Assembly (NCBI GenBank): GCA_030631085.1
Contig: DAOVLV010000034.1
Coordinates: 1-10,309 of the forward strand
Direction of reading: 5' to 3'
Length of the DNA stretch: 10,309 nt
DNA from: Planctomycetales bacterium
GTDB lineage: Bacteria > Planctomycetota > Phycisphaerae > SM23-33
Shown: positions 1 through 6,701 of the stretch, piece by piece
Position numbering within the stretch: position 1 is the first letter of the stretch
How the letters are laid out: the number at the start of each line of letters is the position of its first letter
Notes under the pieces: model-generated
Told to the model about the DNA's origin: nothing
Database searches by the model: none
Seen by the model: the letters and a program-made list of their open reading frames with translations, nothing else
Made by a program: the position numbers and the translations under genes

Positions 1-651
1 GCCGTCGAAGCAGTCCTGGCTGGACGCCGAAATTGGAAACGATGCCTGGCAGAACTGGCTGACTACTACAGTCAAAAGGGGCTGAACTTCAAACTGGCGC
101 TGGTGCGGAATATCCAGGCACGGTTCGACCCGATCCGCGCATACCCCTACTTCATGCACGCTGAAGTCCCCCCAGCCGACCTGAAACCTGCCGAAGTAAT
201 CCCCGCCGCCGATACGCTGTTCGCCGAGGCGATGAAACTGCACAAGCAAGGGAAGGCATTTCCGGGTATTACCAATTATTCCAAGCAGCGACAGGCACTG
301 ATGAAGTTCCGCCAACTTGTCGAAAAATACCCCGCCAGCACCAAAATCGTCCAGAGCGCATACTACATCGCCGAAATCTACAAAGAATATTTCAACGAGA
401 ATCTCCGTGCGCTGGCGTGGTACGAACGCGTCTGGCAGTGGGATAGGCACATCACGCTTCCGGCACGGTCGCAGGCAGCCTACATCTACGATTTCCGCCT
501 GGGGCAGCGTGAAAAGGCCATTGCCTTGTACCAGGAAGTGATAAAATACGAACAGTTCGACTGGAACCGCGTCAGATACGCACGCCAGCGAATAAAAGAA
601 CTGACAGAATCCGCAGAACAAAAATCGCAGACGGAACAACCAAAGAGATAA
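1..651 (+). CDS. TPR-repeat protein, 5' end outside window
   Basis: The reading frame is open from the first base of the window, so the gene starts upstream and 216 C-terminal residues are visible. An internal GTG at 103 is not needed as a start. From about residue 80 the sequence has amphipathic helical pairs typical of tetratricopeptide repeats: an FRQLVEKYP helix, then AYYIAEIYKEY, ALAWYERVWQ, AAYIYDFRLGQREKAIALYQEVI. This is the 'gap between repeats, then K-A-I-A-L-Y' pattern of TolA/BamD-like TPR proteins that scaffold protein contacts. The final 15 residues are charged and probably disordered. Its role is not identifiable from the visible part. It is followed after 192 bp by a DUF4159 protein on the same strand; TPR and DUF4159 genes often neighbour each other in planctomycetes, but co-transcription is not shown. 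Confidence 0.8.
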   Translation, partial: AVEAVLAGRRNWKRCLAELADYYSQKGLNFKLALVRNIQARFDPIRAYPYFMHAEVPPADLKPAEVIPAADTLFAEAMKLHKQGKAFPGITNYSKQRQALMKFRQLVEKYPASTKIVQSAYYIAEIYKEYFNENLRALAWYERVWQWDRHITLPARSQAAYIYDFRLGQREKAIALYQEVIKYEQFDWNRVRYARQRIKELTESAEQKSQTEQPKR

Positions 652-692
652 AAAAATCTGATTTTGTGAAACGCTCCAGCCCGATGTACGTT

Positions 693-698
693 TATAAT
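693..698 (+). promoter_or_regulatory. Candidate -10 box TATAAT upstream of the DUF4159 gene
   Basis: A perfect TATAAT lies about 145 bp before the start codon at 844. No convincing -35 hexamer sits 16-18 bp upstream; TTGTGA at 664-669 is too far away, 23 bp. If this promoter is used, the leader would be about 140 nt and would contain both REP-like hairpins. Sequence match only. Confidence 0.3.
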
Positions 699-751
699 AG
701 ATGGGGGCGGCATGGGGATGTTTTGATCTCTGCGCCGGGGTTGTATCGTGG

Positions 752-770
752 CACGGCCGTCTCGGCCGTG
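752..770. repeat. REP-like hairpin, family A copy 1
   Basis: CACGGCCG - TCT - CGGCCGTG is a perfect 8-bp stem with a 3-nt loop. Its loop is the reverse complement of the loop in the next copy, so the two units face each other. It lies between the TPR and DUF4159 genes in what is probably the DUF4159 leader. Confidence 0.75.
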
Positions 771-807
771 AATGCACGAGCGATGCGTGTGGTTTATTGT
801 AGCGCGG

Positions 808-826
808 CACGGGCGAGACGCCCGTG
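808..826. repeat. REP-like hairpin, family A copy 2
   Basis: CACGGGCG - AGA - CGCCCGTG is a perfect 8-bp stem with a 3-nt loop. Compared with copy 1 read on the other strand, one stem pair is swapped (C-G to G-C), so pairing is kept. A GTAG tetranucleotide at 799-802 stands a few bases 5' of the stem, as in enterobacterial REP sequences; this may be chance. The hairpin ends 5 bases before the AGGGAG ribosome binding site of the next gene, so it could affect translation. Confidence 0.75.
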
Positions 827-830
827 TTAC

Positions 831-836
831 AGGGAG
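831..836 (+). promoter_or_regulatory. Ribosome binding site AGGGAG fixing the start at 844
   Basis: AGGGAG is 7 nt before ATG at 844. The upstream in-frame ATG at 772 lies within the hairpin region and has no such site, so 844 is preferred. Confidence 0.7.
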
Positions 837-843
837 AACGATT

Positions 844-2364
844 ATGTCTTCCATACCGAAAAGAGCGTTGTTGACGATTCTGACAATCGTTGTCGCTGTT
901 ACTTCTGCGCCGGCGGCGTTCGATAATCCCAAAGCCAGGAAACCTCCGCGCGCCAAACCTCACCGTCGCAGCGCGGGCGAATCGCTCCCGCCGCTGCCGT
1001 TGCCGGCTACGCCGTTGCGGCGCTCCGAACGCAAACGTCAACCCGCGCCCCCAGCCCTTATCGGCATGGTTACATTTACCGATTCTCGATTTGTAATGCG
1101 GGATGGCAAGCGTGTTCGGGCCCAACAGTTCCCCACCACGCAGATCGACGTCGAACGCCTGACTAATTACGCCAATCATCGTCTGGGAATCCGCTATCGA
1201 TATGTCGCGACCACGCTGAAGAGTTTTTCGTGGGACCCCGTCGAGTTGCCGCTGCTGTATATCACCGGATGGACGCCGATGCCGAGACTCTCCGACGAAG
1301 AGATCGCCGGACTTCGACGGTATATCTATGACGGCGGGACGCTCTTCGTGCATGCACAGTGTGGAAGGAAGGAATTCACCGACATCGCCAGGCGGGAAAT
1401 CGCCAGGCTGTTTCCCGACAGGCAACTCGCGCCGGTCGATACCGACTCGCCACTGTTCCGCAGTTATTTTCGTATAACGACAATGCGGGTCCGCCAGAGC
1501 GACGAACCGTTTGTAACCAGAGATCCTTACATCGAAGCCGTTTATGTCGGGTGCAGGCCGGCGATTATCTTTTCGCCGATAGACCTGAACTGCGGGTGGG
1601 ACGTCGCCCGCTACCCCATCAAGGGCGGAATCCTCTATCACCAGGACGACGCGCTGGCCCTGGGCGTCAACATTATCACAGCCACGCTGGCCAATCTGAA
1701 ATACGCTCGCGCATTCGCCACAGAGAAAATCTATCACCAGCAGAGCGAAAAGACCCGCGACCAGTTGGTCATAGGCCAGATTGTTCATGACGGCGACTGG
1801 GACCCGACGCCGCACGCGCTGCCGAACCTGCTGAAATACACTGCCGCCAACACGACGCTGAACGTCCAGTTCAAACGCGCCAAAGTCAGCCTCACCGACG
1901 ATGCAGCCTTCGACCATGTAGCCCTGTATATGACCGGCCTGCGCGATTTCAAGTTTTCCAAGGTCGAATTGACACGTCTGCGAACGTATCTCTCCAGCGG
2001 CGGGGTGCTCGTAGCCGATGCTGCCGCTGGGCGAAAGGCATTCGACGTCGCCTTCCGGCGCGAACTCAAGCGGGTACTGCCGAAAGCCGAACTCAAACCC
2101 ATCGCGCTGAGAAGCCCATTGTACCAGACGCCGTTCAGGGTCCGCACCGTCGATTACACCGATGCAGCCAAAGCCGCCAGGCCAAAACTCAACGCACCGA
2201 CGCTTATGGGCGTCTATATCGACGGCTCGCTGGCTGTGATTTATTCGCCCCATTCCCTCGGCAACGGCTGGGAGCAAATTCCCTACGCCTACAACGTCGG
2301 CTACTCCGACGAAGACGCCCTCCGCCTCGGCGTCAACATCTTCGCTTACGCGGTAACGCACTGA
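844..2364 (+). CDS. Secreted protein with two tandem DUF4159 domains
   Basis: This predicts 506 residues. The N-terminus is a signal peptide: basic SSIPKRA, a hydrophobic stretch LLTILTIVVAVTS, then APAAF as a likely cleavage region. A basic proline/arginine-rich linker follows to about residue 72. DUF4159 copy 1 spans about 73-297, with ELPLLYITGW, the SDEEIAGLRRYIYDGGTLF helix-strand, the FPDRQLAPV strand and DALALGVNI near its end. Copy 2 spans about 308-506 and repeats the same order (HVALYMTGL, KVELTRLRTYLSSGGVLVAD, VLPKAELKPI, EDALRLGVNI). The fold resembles a glutamine-amidotransferase-like alpha/beta domain but no catalytic triad is evident. DUF4159 has no established biochemical role; it is common near MoxR/von Willebrand A clusters in planctomycetes. 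A double copy is a less usual arrangement. Export is well supported; function is unknown. Confidence 0.85.
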   Translation: MSSIPKRALLTILTIVVAVTSAPAAFDNPKARKPPRAKPHRRSAGESLPPLPLPATPLRRSERKRQPAPPALIGMVTFTDSRFVMRDGKRVRAQQFPTTQIDVERLTNYANHRLGIRYRYVATTLKSFSWDPVELPLLYITGWTPMPRLSDEEIAGLRRYIYDGGTLFVHAQCGRKEFTDIARREIARLFPDRQLAPVDTDSPLFRSYFRITTMRVRQSDEPFVTRDPYIEAVYVGCRPAIIFSPIDLNCGWDVARYPIKGGILYHQDDALALGVNIITATLANLKYARAFATEKIYHQQSEKTRDQLVIGQIVHDGDWDPTPHALPNLLKYTAANTTLNVQFKRAKVSLTDDAAFDHVALYMTGLRDFKFSKVELTRLRTYLSSGGVLVADAAAGRKAFDVAFRRELKRVLPKAELKPIALRSPLYQTPFRVRTVDYTDAAKAARPKLNAPTLMGVYIDGSLAVIYSPHSLGNGWEQIPYAYNVGYSDEDALRLGVNIFAYAVTH

Positions 2365-2388
2365 CCGGATTACCGGATTACCGGAATA
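2365..2388. repeat. Three 8-bp tandem repeats after the DUF4159 stop
   Basis: CCGGATTA occurs twice and CCGGAATA once, starting directly after the stop codon. Too short to assign to any element family; it may be slippage. Confidence 0.6.
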
Positions 2389-2404
2389 CCGAGAGAACGG
2401 CGTG

Positions 2405-2418
2405 CTCGCTTCAGCGAG
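2405..2418. repeat. Small hairpin between convergent genes
   Basis: CTCGC - TTCA - GCGAG forms a 5-bp stem with a 4-nt loop (6 bp if the inner T-A pair is counted). No T-run follows on either strand, so a factor-independent terminator is not supported. It could be a further REP-like unit or a weak processing stem between the two convergent genes. Confidence 0.35.
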
Positions 2419-2430
2419 GCATGGAACAGG

Positions 2431-2450
2431 ATTGGCTCCGTCCCCTTAAT
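2431..2450 (-). repeat. Family C repeat fragment at the 3' end of the hydrolase gene
   Basis: Read on the minus strand this is AATTAAGG followed by GGACGGAG and CC. The AATTAAGG arm also appears beside the RAYT terminal repeat (7867-7874) and in the 36-bp tandem repeats (4660-4667), and the GGGGAC start of the core is shared with the RAYT ends. The right arm is not fully complementary. The TAA stop of the hydrolase (2446-2448) lies inside the repeat. Confidence 0.55.
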
Positions 2451-4623
2451 TCCGGGTATCCTTGCGACGAATCAGCAGTGAAACATCCTTGTCGGTGCCG
2501 GTGTTAATTGTCCGCCGTCCGCCGCCGACCATCGAGGGTAGCGACTTGATCTCGCCGCTGTGGATGTTCATCCGCACGACCTCGAAGACGCCGGTGTCGT
2601 TGTGCAGGTCGATGGTGACGCGCCCGCCGCCTTTGAGGAAGACGGCGTAATCCGCCCCGAACTTCCCGCACTGACCGCGGTCCACCCGCTGACCGGCAGG
2701 CGAGAAATGCAGTGTGCCGATACCCCGGAAAAACGAGGCGAAGTAGCCCATTTGCCTCAGGCCCGCATCGTGTTTCAGCAGATACTCCTTCAGGCTAATG
2801 CCCTTCTCCCTGGCGAGCCGGGGCGCGAAGGAGTCGTGGTGTGCATGGGCACGCATCGCGCTACCGAACGTGGGAAACGCCAGCGCCGCAACCAGGTTGC
2901 GGTGCGTGTCCCGGATACCCTTGACGCCGTCGTGCTTGTATTCGTACCAGTATTCCTCCTCCCAGATGGGCTTTCCGTACTTGCGAAGCTCCAGGGCCTT
3001 TAGGTACTGCGACTTGTCGCGCCCGGACTGGACCTCGATGTAGTCGATGTTCGGGTCGGCGGCGCTGCTGGTGTCCACGGTTCTGTGATGACTACCGATC
3101 GGATGGTCGTAGGGGTCGTAGAGTTTGATCAGGTTGGCCTTGTGCTTTACCTCATTCTGCCAGGTAACGCCCCACGGCGGGTTCTTCTCATCCACCTCGC
3201 CGTAGAGAACCCACCGCACGTTGTAGGCCGCATATCGCGCGACGCAGTATCGAAACCAGCGGTCGTCCCTTTGACGAGTGCCGAACCGTTTCCACCAGCG
3301 TGTGTTGTCCGGGAAGCCCCCGATCGTCAGGCCGACCATGACACCGTTATCGTTGGCGCAGGTGATCATGCGGTCCAAATGACGGAAGTACTCGATTTGC
3401 AGCAGGTCGGTGGCGGGGTCGCGGTCCTTGAAGGGCGATAAGCCGTTCCGCGTGTACTTCGCCAGCCACACGCAACCGTGGAGTGTGTTCAGACCGCGCC
3501 GGCGAAGGGCGCTCATCCAGTCCTTGAACTCCTCGAATGTGAACTCTTCCGAGAATGACCATTGCGTGTCGCCGACAGGCAGAAACGCGCTTCCGTCGCT
3601 GAGTTTCCACGCATGACCCTGGGCTTCGAGAAATCCCCCAAGCAGCGGATTTGCGGCGAGTTGTCGGGCCTGGGGGGCCTTGGCCTGGAACGTTCCGCTC
3701 CTTCCGTTCAACCCGGGGTCGGACGAACTGGTAACGTACGACCATTCGCCCGGCACTGTAGGTGCAAAGCGAATACGATAAGTCCTGCCGCCGTCCCAAA
3801 AGCCTTCCACCTTGCAGGACTTGCCTTTGGCCTTTCCGGAAACTCCGCTGAAGACGGCCGAGACTGCCGGTCCGTTCGTGTAGGGATTGTCCGCTGGCCG
3901 CGCGGCGAGGAGACTGACTTCATAGACGCGGAAGGTCAGAACAGTTTCGTCCGCCGGCTTGGCCTTCTCGCCTTTCGGCCCGGGCGCCGGCGTCTTGCCC
4001 GATGCGTCCGCCACGCGAATGATCTTTACCCCGCCGTAGGCGATCGAACGCCGGTCGTTGTTCTCGTCGCTGCCCAATACCAGCGTCAGATGCTTCTTGA
4101 CATCCAACGGTTTTTCGCGGGTGGAGGCCAGCAGGTACCACTTGGCGGCGTCCAAGCCGCGCCGGCCGTACATGTTCACCTCGCCGCAGTCCGAATTGCA
4201 GCCCTTCCCGTCTGTGGTGATTCGCCAGGGGACCTTCTTCGAGCGATTGACTGAAATACGGTAAAATAGCCACACCTCGTACTTGCCCGCAGGCAGCCGA
4301 GTGAACTGCGCCGTCGCGGTGCCGACGTAGGTGCCGGTGGGAGGGCAGGAGGTGTCCAGCCGCCCGGGCTTATCCGGATGGCGGGTGGTGGTGTAGTAGG
4401 TCGGGCGAGGATGCGCCCAGTTGTGCCGCATGGTGTAGATGGTGTGCGGCTCTTCCTTCGGGATGACGAATACGTTTTCGCGCGGGCTTTCCCACCGCAC
4501 GGACGCACCCTGCTCTGTCGGCCGGGTCCGGGATGATTCTTTGCTTTCAGGCAAGGACGAGGTCCTTCCGCCGCAACCCACAAGACATATTGCCAGAATG
4601 AAGATACCTTCTCGATTAGCCAT
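2446..4623 (-). CDS. Lipoprotein glycoside hydrolase, DUF5060 plus DUF4038 (apiosidase-like) type
   Basis: This predicts 725 residues and likely cleaves a plant or algal glycan at the cell surface; the substrate is not identifiable. The N-terminus has a hydrophobic stretch ending in lipobox LVGC, with Cys17 as the lipidated residue. Residues about 45-205 look like a beta-sandwich module, perhaps carbohydrate-binding. Residues about 230-315 match the DUF5060 Ig-like domain (EGFWDGG, RIRFAPTVPGEWSY). About 320-600 is a TIM-barrel of the DUF4038/apiosidase-like superfamily with FLPVGDTQWS, VRWVLYGEVDEKN (likely acid/base Glu476) and PIWEEEYWYE (likely nucleophile among Glu555-557). The C-terminal 75 residues resemble the 'putative collagen-binding' domain usually found after DUF4038. 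The ATG at 4623 is chosen because AGGAG sits 7 nt upstream; a TTG at 4629 would leave 1 nt. Family assignment is by motif recall. Confidence 0.82.
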   Translation of the reverse strand: MANREGIFILAICLVGCGGRTSSLPESKESSRTRPTEQGASVRWESPRENVFVIPKEEPHTIYTMRHNWAHPRPTYYTTTRHPDKPGRLDTSCPPTGTYVGTATAQFTRLPAGKYEVWLFYRISVNRSKKVPWRITTDGKGCNSDCGEVNMYGRRGLDAAKWYLLASTREKPLDVKKHLTLVLGSDENNDRRSIAYGGVKIIRVADASGKTPAPGPKGEKAKPADETVLTFRVYEVSLLAARPADNPYTNGPAVSAVFSGVSGKAKGKSCKVEGFWDGGRTYRIRFAPTVPGEWSYVTSSSDPGLNGRSGTFQAKAPQARQLAANPLLGGFLEAQGHAWKLSDGSAFLPVGDTQWSFSEEFTFEEFKDWMSALRRRGLNTLHGCVWLAKYTRNGLSPFKDRDPATDLLQIEYFRHLDRMITCANDNGVMVGLTIGGFPDNTRWWKRFGTRQRDDRWFRYCVARYAAYNVRWVLYGEVDEKNPPWGVTWQNEVKHKANLIKLYDPYDHPIGSHHRTVDTSSAADPNIDYIEVQSGRDKSQYLKALELRKYGKPIWEEEYWYEYKHDGVKGIRDTHRNLVAALAFPTFGSAMRAHAHHDSFAPRLAREKGISLKEYLLKHDAGLRQMGYFASFFRGIGTLHFSPAGQRVDRGQCGKFGADYAVFLKGGGRVTIDLHNDTGVFEVVRMNIHSGEIKSLPSMVGGGRRTINTGTDKDVSLLIRRKDTRN

Positions 4624-4630
4624 CGGCAAT

Positions 4631-4635
4631 CTCCT
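4631..4635 (-). promoter_or_regulatory. Ribosome binding site AGGAG for the hydrolase
   Basis: On the minus strand AGGAG stands 7 nt before ATG (4623-4621). It decides this start over the TTG six bases upstream. Confidence 0.75.
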
Positions 4636-4649
4636 TTCGATCTACGAGT

Positions 4650-4740
4650 TAGGAATTAGAATTAAGGTATCTGTCCCTGTATCTCTAGGAATTAGAATTA
4701 AGGTATCTGTCCCTGTATCTCTGTATCTGTCCCTGTATCT
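4650..4740. repeat. Tandem 36-bp repeat (2 perfect copies plus an 18-nt partial), family C derived
   Basis: Copies at 4650-4685 and 4686-4721 are identical; 4723-4740 repeats the last half. Each full unit contains AGAATTAAGG then TATCTGTCCC, that is 12 of the 13 bases of the RAYT terminal inverted repeat (GGTATCTGTCCC at 4666-4677 and 4702-4713; GTATCTGTCCC at 4723-4733). The right stem arm that would complete the hairpin is missing and replaced by TGTATCT. The array starts 27 bases upstream of the hydrolase start codon, so it lies in its leader or promoter. The region 4741-4875 shows no gene or clear regulatory signal. Confidence 0.85.
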
Positions 4741-4875
4741 AAATGAGCGATTGGAAAAACGCGATATGTTTTTGTCCCGTTGAATTATGAATTGTAAGGT
4801 GCCGATGGAACTATCACAGAGCGTCCGGTCCCGGCGAGTGCCCGGATCGGCTTTTGAGGCAGCGGAGGATTTGCC

Positions 4876-5064
4876 ATGCGGTATCGCGTACATTATTGCC
4901 TGGAGAACGATCGCCTGACAGCGGAGGTCGAGGCTGCTTCGCCCCACGAAGCCGTTGTCAAGTTCCGCCACACTCGCCCGGAGGCCGAGGACCAGCTAGG
5001 CCGGCGGTCGGAAGTCCTCAGCATCACGCCGGTAGAGACGCACAACTCGATCGGTTACGCCTGA
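4876..5064 (+). CDS. Small protein of unknown function, 62 residues
   Basis: A strong GGAGG ribosome binding site at 4864-4868 lies 7 nt before the ATG, which is the main reason to accept this gene. The protein starts MRYRVHYCLENDRLTAEVEA, then has a helix-like SPHEAVVKFRHTRP and a strand-like EVLSITPVE. This suggests a compact alpha/beta fold, with strand-strand-helix-strand order. It has no signal peptide, no membrane segment, one cysteine, and no motif I recognise. It is divergent from the hydrolase and 222 bp upstream of the fucosidase, separated from it by an inverted palindrome pair, so a shared transcript is possible but not shown. Confidence 0.65.
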   Translation: MRYRVHYCLENDRLTAEVEAASPHEAVVKFRHTRPEAEDQLGRRSEVLSITPVETHNSIGYA

Positions 5065-5071
5065 TGCCTGG

Positions 5072-5100
5072 GTGGCCGTGATCGCTGTGTTTGCGGCCAC
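5072..5100 (-). repeat. REP-like palindrome, family B copy 1
   Basis: Read on the minus strand, the unit in 5078-5100 is GTGGCCGC - AAACACA - GCGATCAC, an imperfect hairpin. A longer alternative stem pairs GTGGCCG (5072-5078) with CGGCCAC (5094-5100). The unit begins 7 bases after the stop of the 62-residue gene. Confidence 0.6.
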
Positions 5101-5122
5101 GTTAAGCCGACTTGATGCAACC

Positions 5123-5145
5123 GTGGTCGCAAACACCGCGACCAC
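5123..5145 (+). repeat. REP-like palindrome, family B copy 2
   Basis: GTGGTCGC - AAACACC - GCGACCAC is a perfect 8-bp stem with a 7-nt loop. It is the inverse of copy 1, with 20 of 23 positions matching. A T5 run at 5156-5160 follows after 10 bases; that gap is long for a factor-independent terminator, though it may stop some transcription from the small gene upstream. Confidence 0.65.
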
Positions 5146-5199
5146 GCCTCCCGCCTTTTTCGTGAACAGCCGCTCTGTAGTGTCAGCGGGGAGAAGTGC

Positions 5200-5228
5200 T
5201 TGATAATCTCGTTTGCCCCCGATACTTT
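5200..5228 (+). promoter_or_regulatory. Candidate sigma-70-like promoter for the fucosidase gene
   Basis: TTGATA (5200-5205) and TACTTT (5223-5228) are separated by 17 bp. The first box is one base from the TTGACA consensus; the second matches only three of six positions. The leader would be about 50 nt. Confidence 0.25.
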
Positions 5229-5286
5229 GTGGCCTTCTTTTCGTCTTTTGAAACTAACCACCAGACACAGTGAAGGGGATTTGACG

Positions 5287-6627
5287 ATGCCCGCGGGAAA
5301 ACCTGCAAAGAACAACGTAACCAAAAAGGCCGCCGCAAAAACGCCCCTGCATGGCAAGACGGACTGGTTCACACATGACCGGTTCGGAATGTTCATCCAC
5401 TGGGGTCTGTATGCCCTGCCCGCCCGACACGAGTGGATCAAACAGAAGGAACGCATAACCGACGAGGACTATCGGAAGTACTTCGAGCATTTCGACCCGG
5501 ATATGTACGACCCGAAGCAATGGGCCAGGACGGTCAGAGAGACCGGCATGAAGTACTTCGTGATCACCACCAAGCACCACGAGGGCTTCTGCCTGTGGGA
5601 CACTAAGTATACCGATTACAAGATCACAAATACCCCCTGCGGCAAAGACCTGCTCAAGCCGATGGTCAAGGCCTTTCGCGACGAGGGGTTGAAGGTGGGG
5701 TTTTACTATTCCCTGATCGACTGGCACCATCCGGAGTTTCCTGTCGATAAATTCCACCCGATGTACGAAGACAAGGCATACCGCAAGACCGGCGCCGGAC
5801 GTGACGTCCGCAAGTATGCCAGGTACCTGTACAATCAGGTCGGGGAACTACTGAGCGGTTTCGGCAAGATCGACTATATCTTCTTTGATTTTTCCTATCC
5901 CGGCTCCGACGGTAAAGGCCGCGACGACTGGAACAGCAAGGATCTGATAAAGCTCTGCCGCAGGCTCCAACCGGATATCCTGATTAACGACCGCCTGGAT
6001 ATGCTGGACGTCCCCGGCGGCTGGGACTTGTGCACACCCGAGCAGTTCATGATGCGCAGGCCTTACATGATCGACGGCAAGGAGGTCCCGTGGGAGACCT
6101 GCCAGACCTTCTCCGGCTCGTGGGGCTACCATCGCGAAGAGTCCACCTGGAAGAGCGTAAAGCAGCTTCTTTACCTGCTGATAGACACTGTCAGCAAGAA
6201 CGGCAACCTGCTGCTGAACGTCGGTCCGACCGCGCGCGGAACCTTCGACGAGCGTGCCGAGGCCCGCATGGCCGGCGTCGGCGAGTGGATGAAGTACCAC
6301 AGCAGGTCAATTTACGGCTGCGGGGCGGCGCCGGCGGATATGCGGTGTCCTGAAAACTGCCGCCTCACCTATAACCCAAAGACCAGACGCCTGTATGTAC
6401 ACGTACTGAATTGGCCGATAAAACATCTGCACCTGGACGGTTTTGCGGGCAGGCTCAAGTACGCGCAACTGCTCAACGACGCATCGGAAGTAAAGATATG
6501 CGAAACCCATCTTCCTGACTCTTGCTGGGGCTCCGAAGAAGACAAGTCAAAAAAGACGGTCATCCTGGAGCTGCCGACGGTGAAACCCGACACAGCCATA
6601 GTGGTCATCGAGCTGTTTATGAAGTAA
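5287..6627 (+). CDS. GH29 alpha-L-fucosidase
   Basis: This predicts 446 residues. GH29 enzymes hydrolyse alpha-L-fucosides by a retaining mechanism with an Asp nucleophile. The barrel starts at GMFIHWGLYALPA (34-46); TKHHEGFCLWDT carries the conserved His pair (His97, His98) that contacts fucose; KIDYIFFDFSYP gives Asp201 as the likely nucleophile; and NGNLLLNVGPTARG closes the barrel. A smaller beta-rich C-terminal region starts near residue 345. The acid/base residue, variable in this family, was not assigned. ATG at 5287 is chosen because GAAGGGGA lies just upstream; a longer frame from TTG at 5200 adds no recognisable sequence. The N-terminus is lysine- and alanine-rich with no signal peptide, so the enzyme is probably cytoplasmic or exported by another route, in contrast to the neighbouring lipoprotein hydrolase. 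Confidence 0.92.
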   Translation: MPAGKPAKNNVTKKAAAKTPLHGKTDWFTHDRFGMFIHWGLYALPARHEWIKQKERITDEDYRKYFEHFDPDMYDPKQWARTVRETGMKYFVITTKHHEGFCLWDTKYTDYKITNTPCGKDLLKPMVKAFRDEGLKVGFYYSLIDWHHPEFPVDKFHPMYEDKAYRKTGAGRDVRKYARYLYNQVGELLSGFGKIDYIFFDFSYPGSDGKGRDDWNSKDLIKLCRRLQPDILINDRLDMLDVPGGWDLCTPEQFMMRRPYMIDGKEVPWETCQTFSGSWGYHREESTWKSVKQLLYLLIDTVSKNGNLLLNVGPTARGTFDERAEARMAGVGEWMKYHSRSIYGCGAAPADMRCPENCRLTYNPKTRRLYVHVLNWPIKHLHLDGFAGRLKYAQLLNDASEVKICETHLPDSCWGSEEDKSKKTVILELPTVKPDTAIVVIELFMK

Positions 6628-6659
6628 CTCTCTTACATGCGTTATATATGCGACAAGAC

Positions 6660-6679
6660 CCGGGGAATCACATTCCCGG
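6660..6679. other. Hairpin downstream of the fucosidase gene
   Basis: CCGG(G)GAAT - CAC - ATTCCCGG can form an 8-bp stem with one bulged G and a 3-nt loop, 33 bp after the fucosidase stop. No T-run follows, so it is at best a transcript-end stabiliser or pause site. Confidence 0.35.
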
Positions 6680-6701
6680 AACCCCAGAGAACGCAAGGGC
6701 G

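Noticed and set aside
772..843. Upstream start at 772 for the DUF4159 gene
   Set aside because: It would run through a REP-like hairpin and hide the signal peptide, and lacks a ribosome binding site; ATG 844 has AGGGAG and begins a proper signal peptide.
3562..4254. 230-codon open frame on the plus strand
   Set aside because: It lies wholly opposite the hydrolase gene, has no recognisable motif, and is the usual antisense artefact of GC-rich codon use.
4650..4740. 36-bp repeat length suggesting a CRISPR array
   Set aside because: The copies are directly abutting with no spacers, there are only two full units, and the sequence matches the RAYT end repeat.
4768..4780. TTTTTGTCCCGT shared with 7018-7029
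   Set aside because: At 7018 it is simply the last codons and stop of the lipoprotein gene; no longer similarity surrounds the match, so it is treated as coincidence.
4642..4971. Minus-strand reading frame with repeating Asp-Thr-Gly-Thr peptides
   Set aside because: The peptide repeat is just translation of the 36-bp DNA repeat, whose length is a multiple of three; there is no ribosome binding site and it overlaps the small plus-strand gene.
5123..5160. Factor-independent terminator after the 62-residue gene
   Set aside because: The T-run starts 10 bases after the stem and the stem has an inverted partner, so a REP-like pair explains it better.
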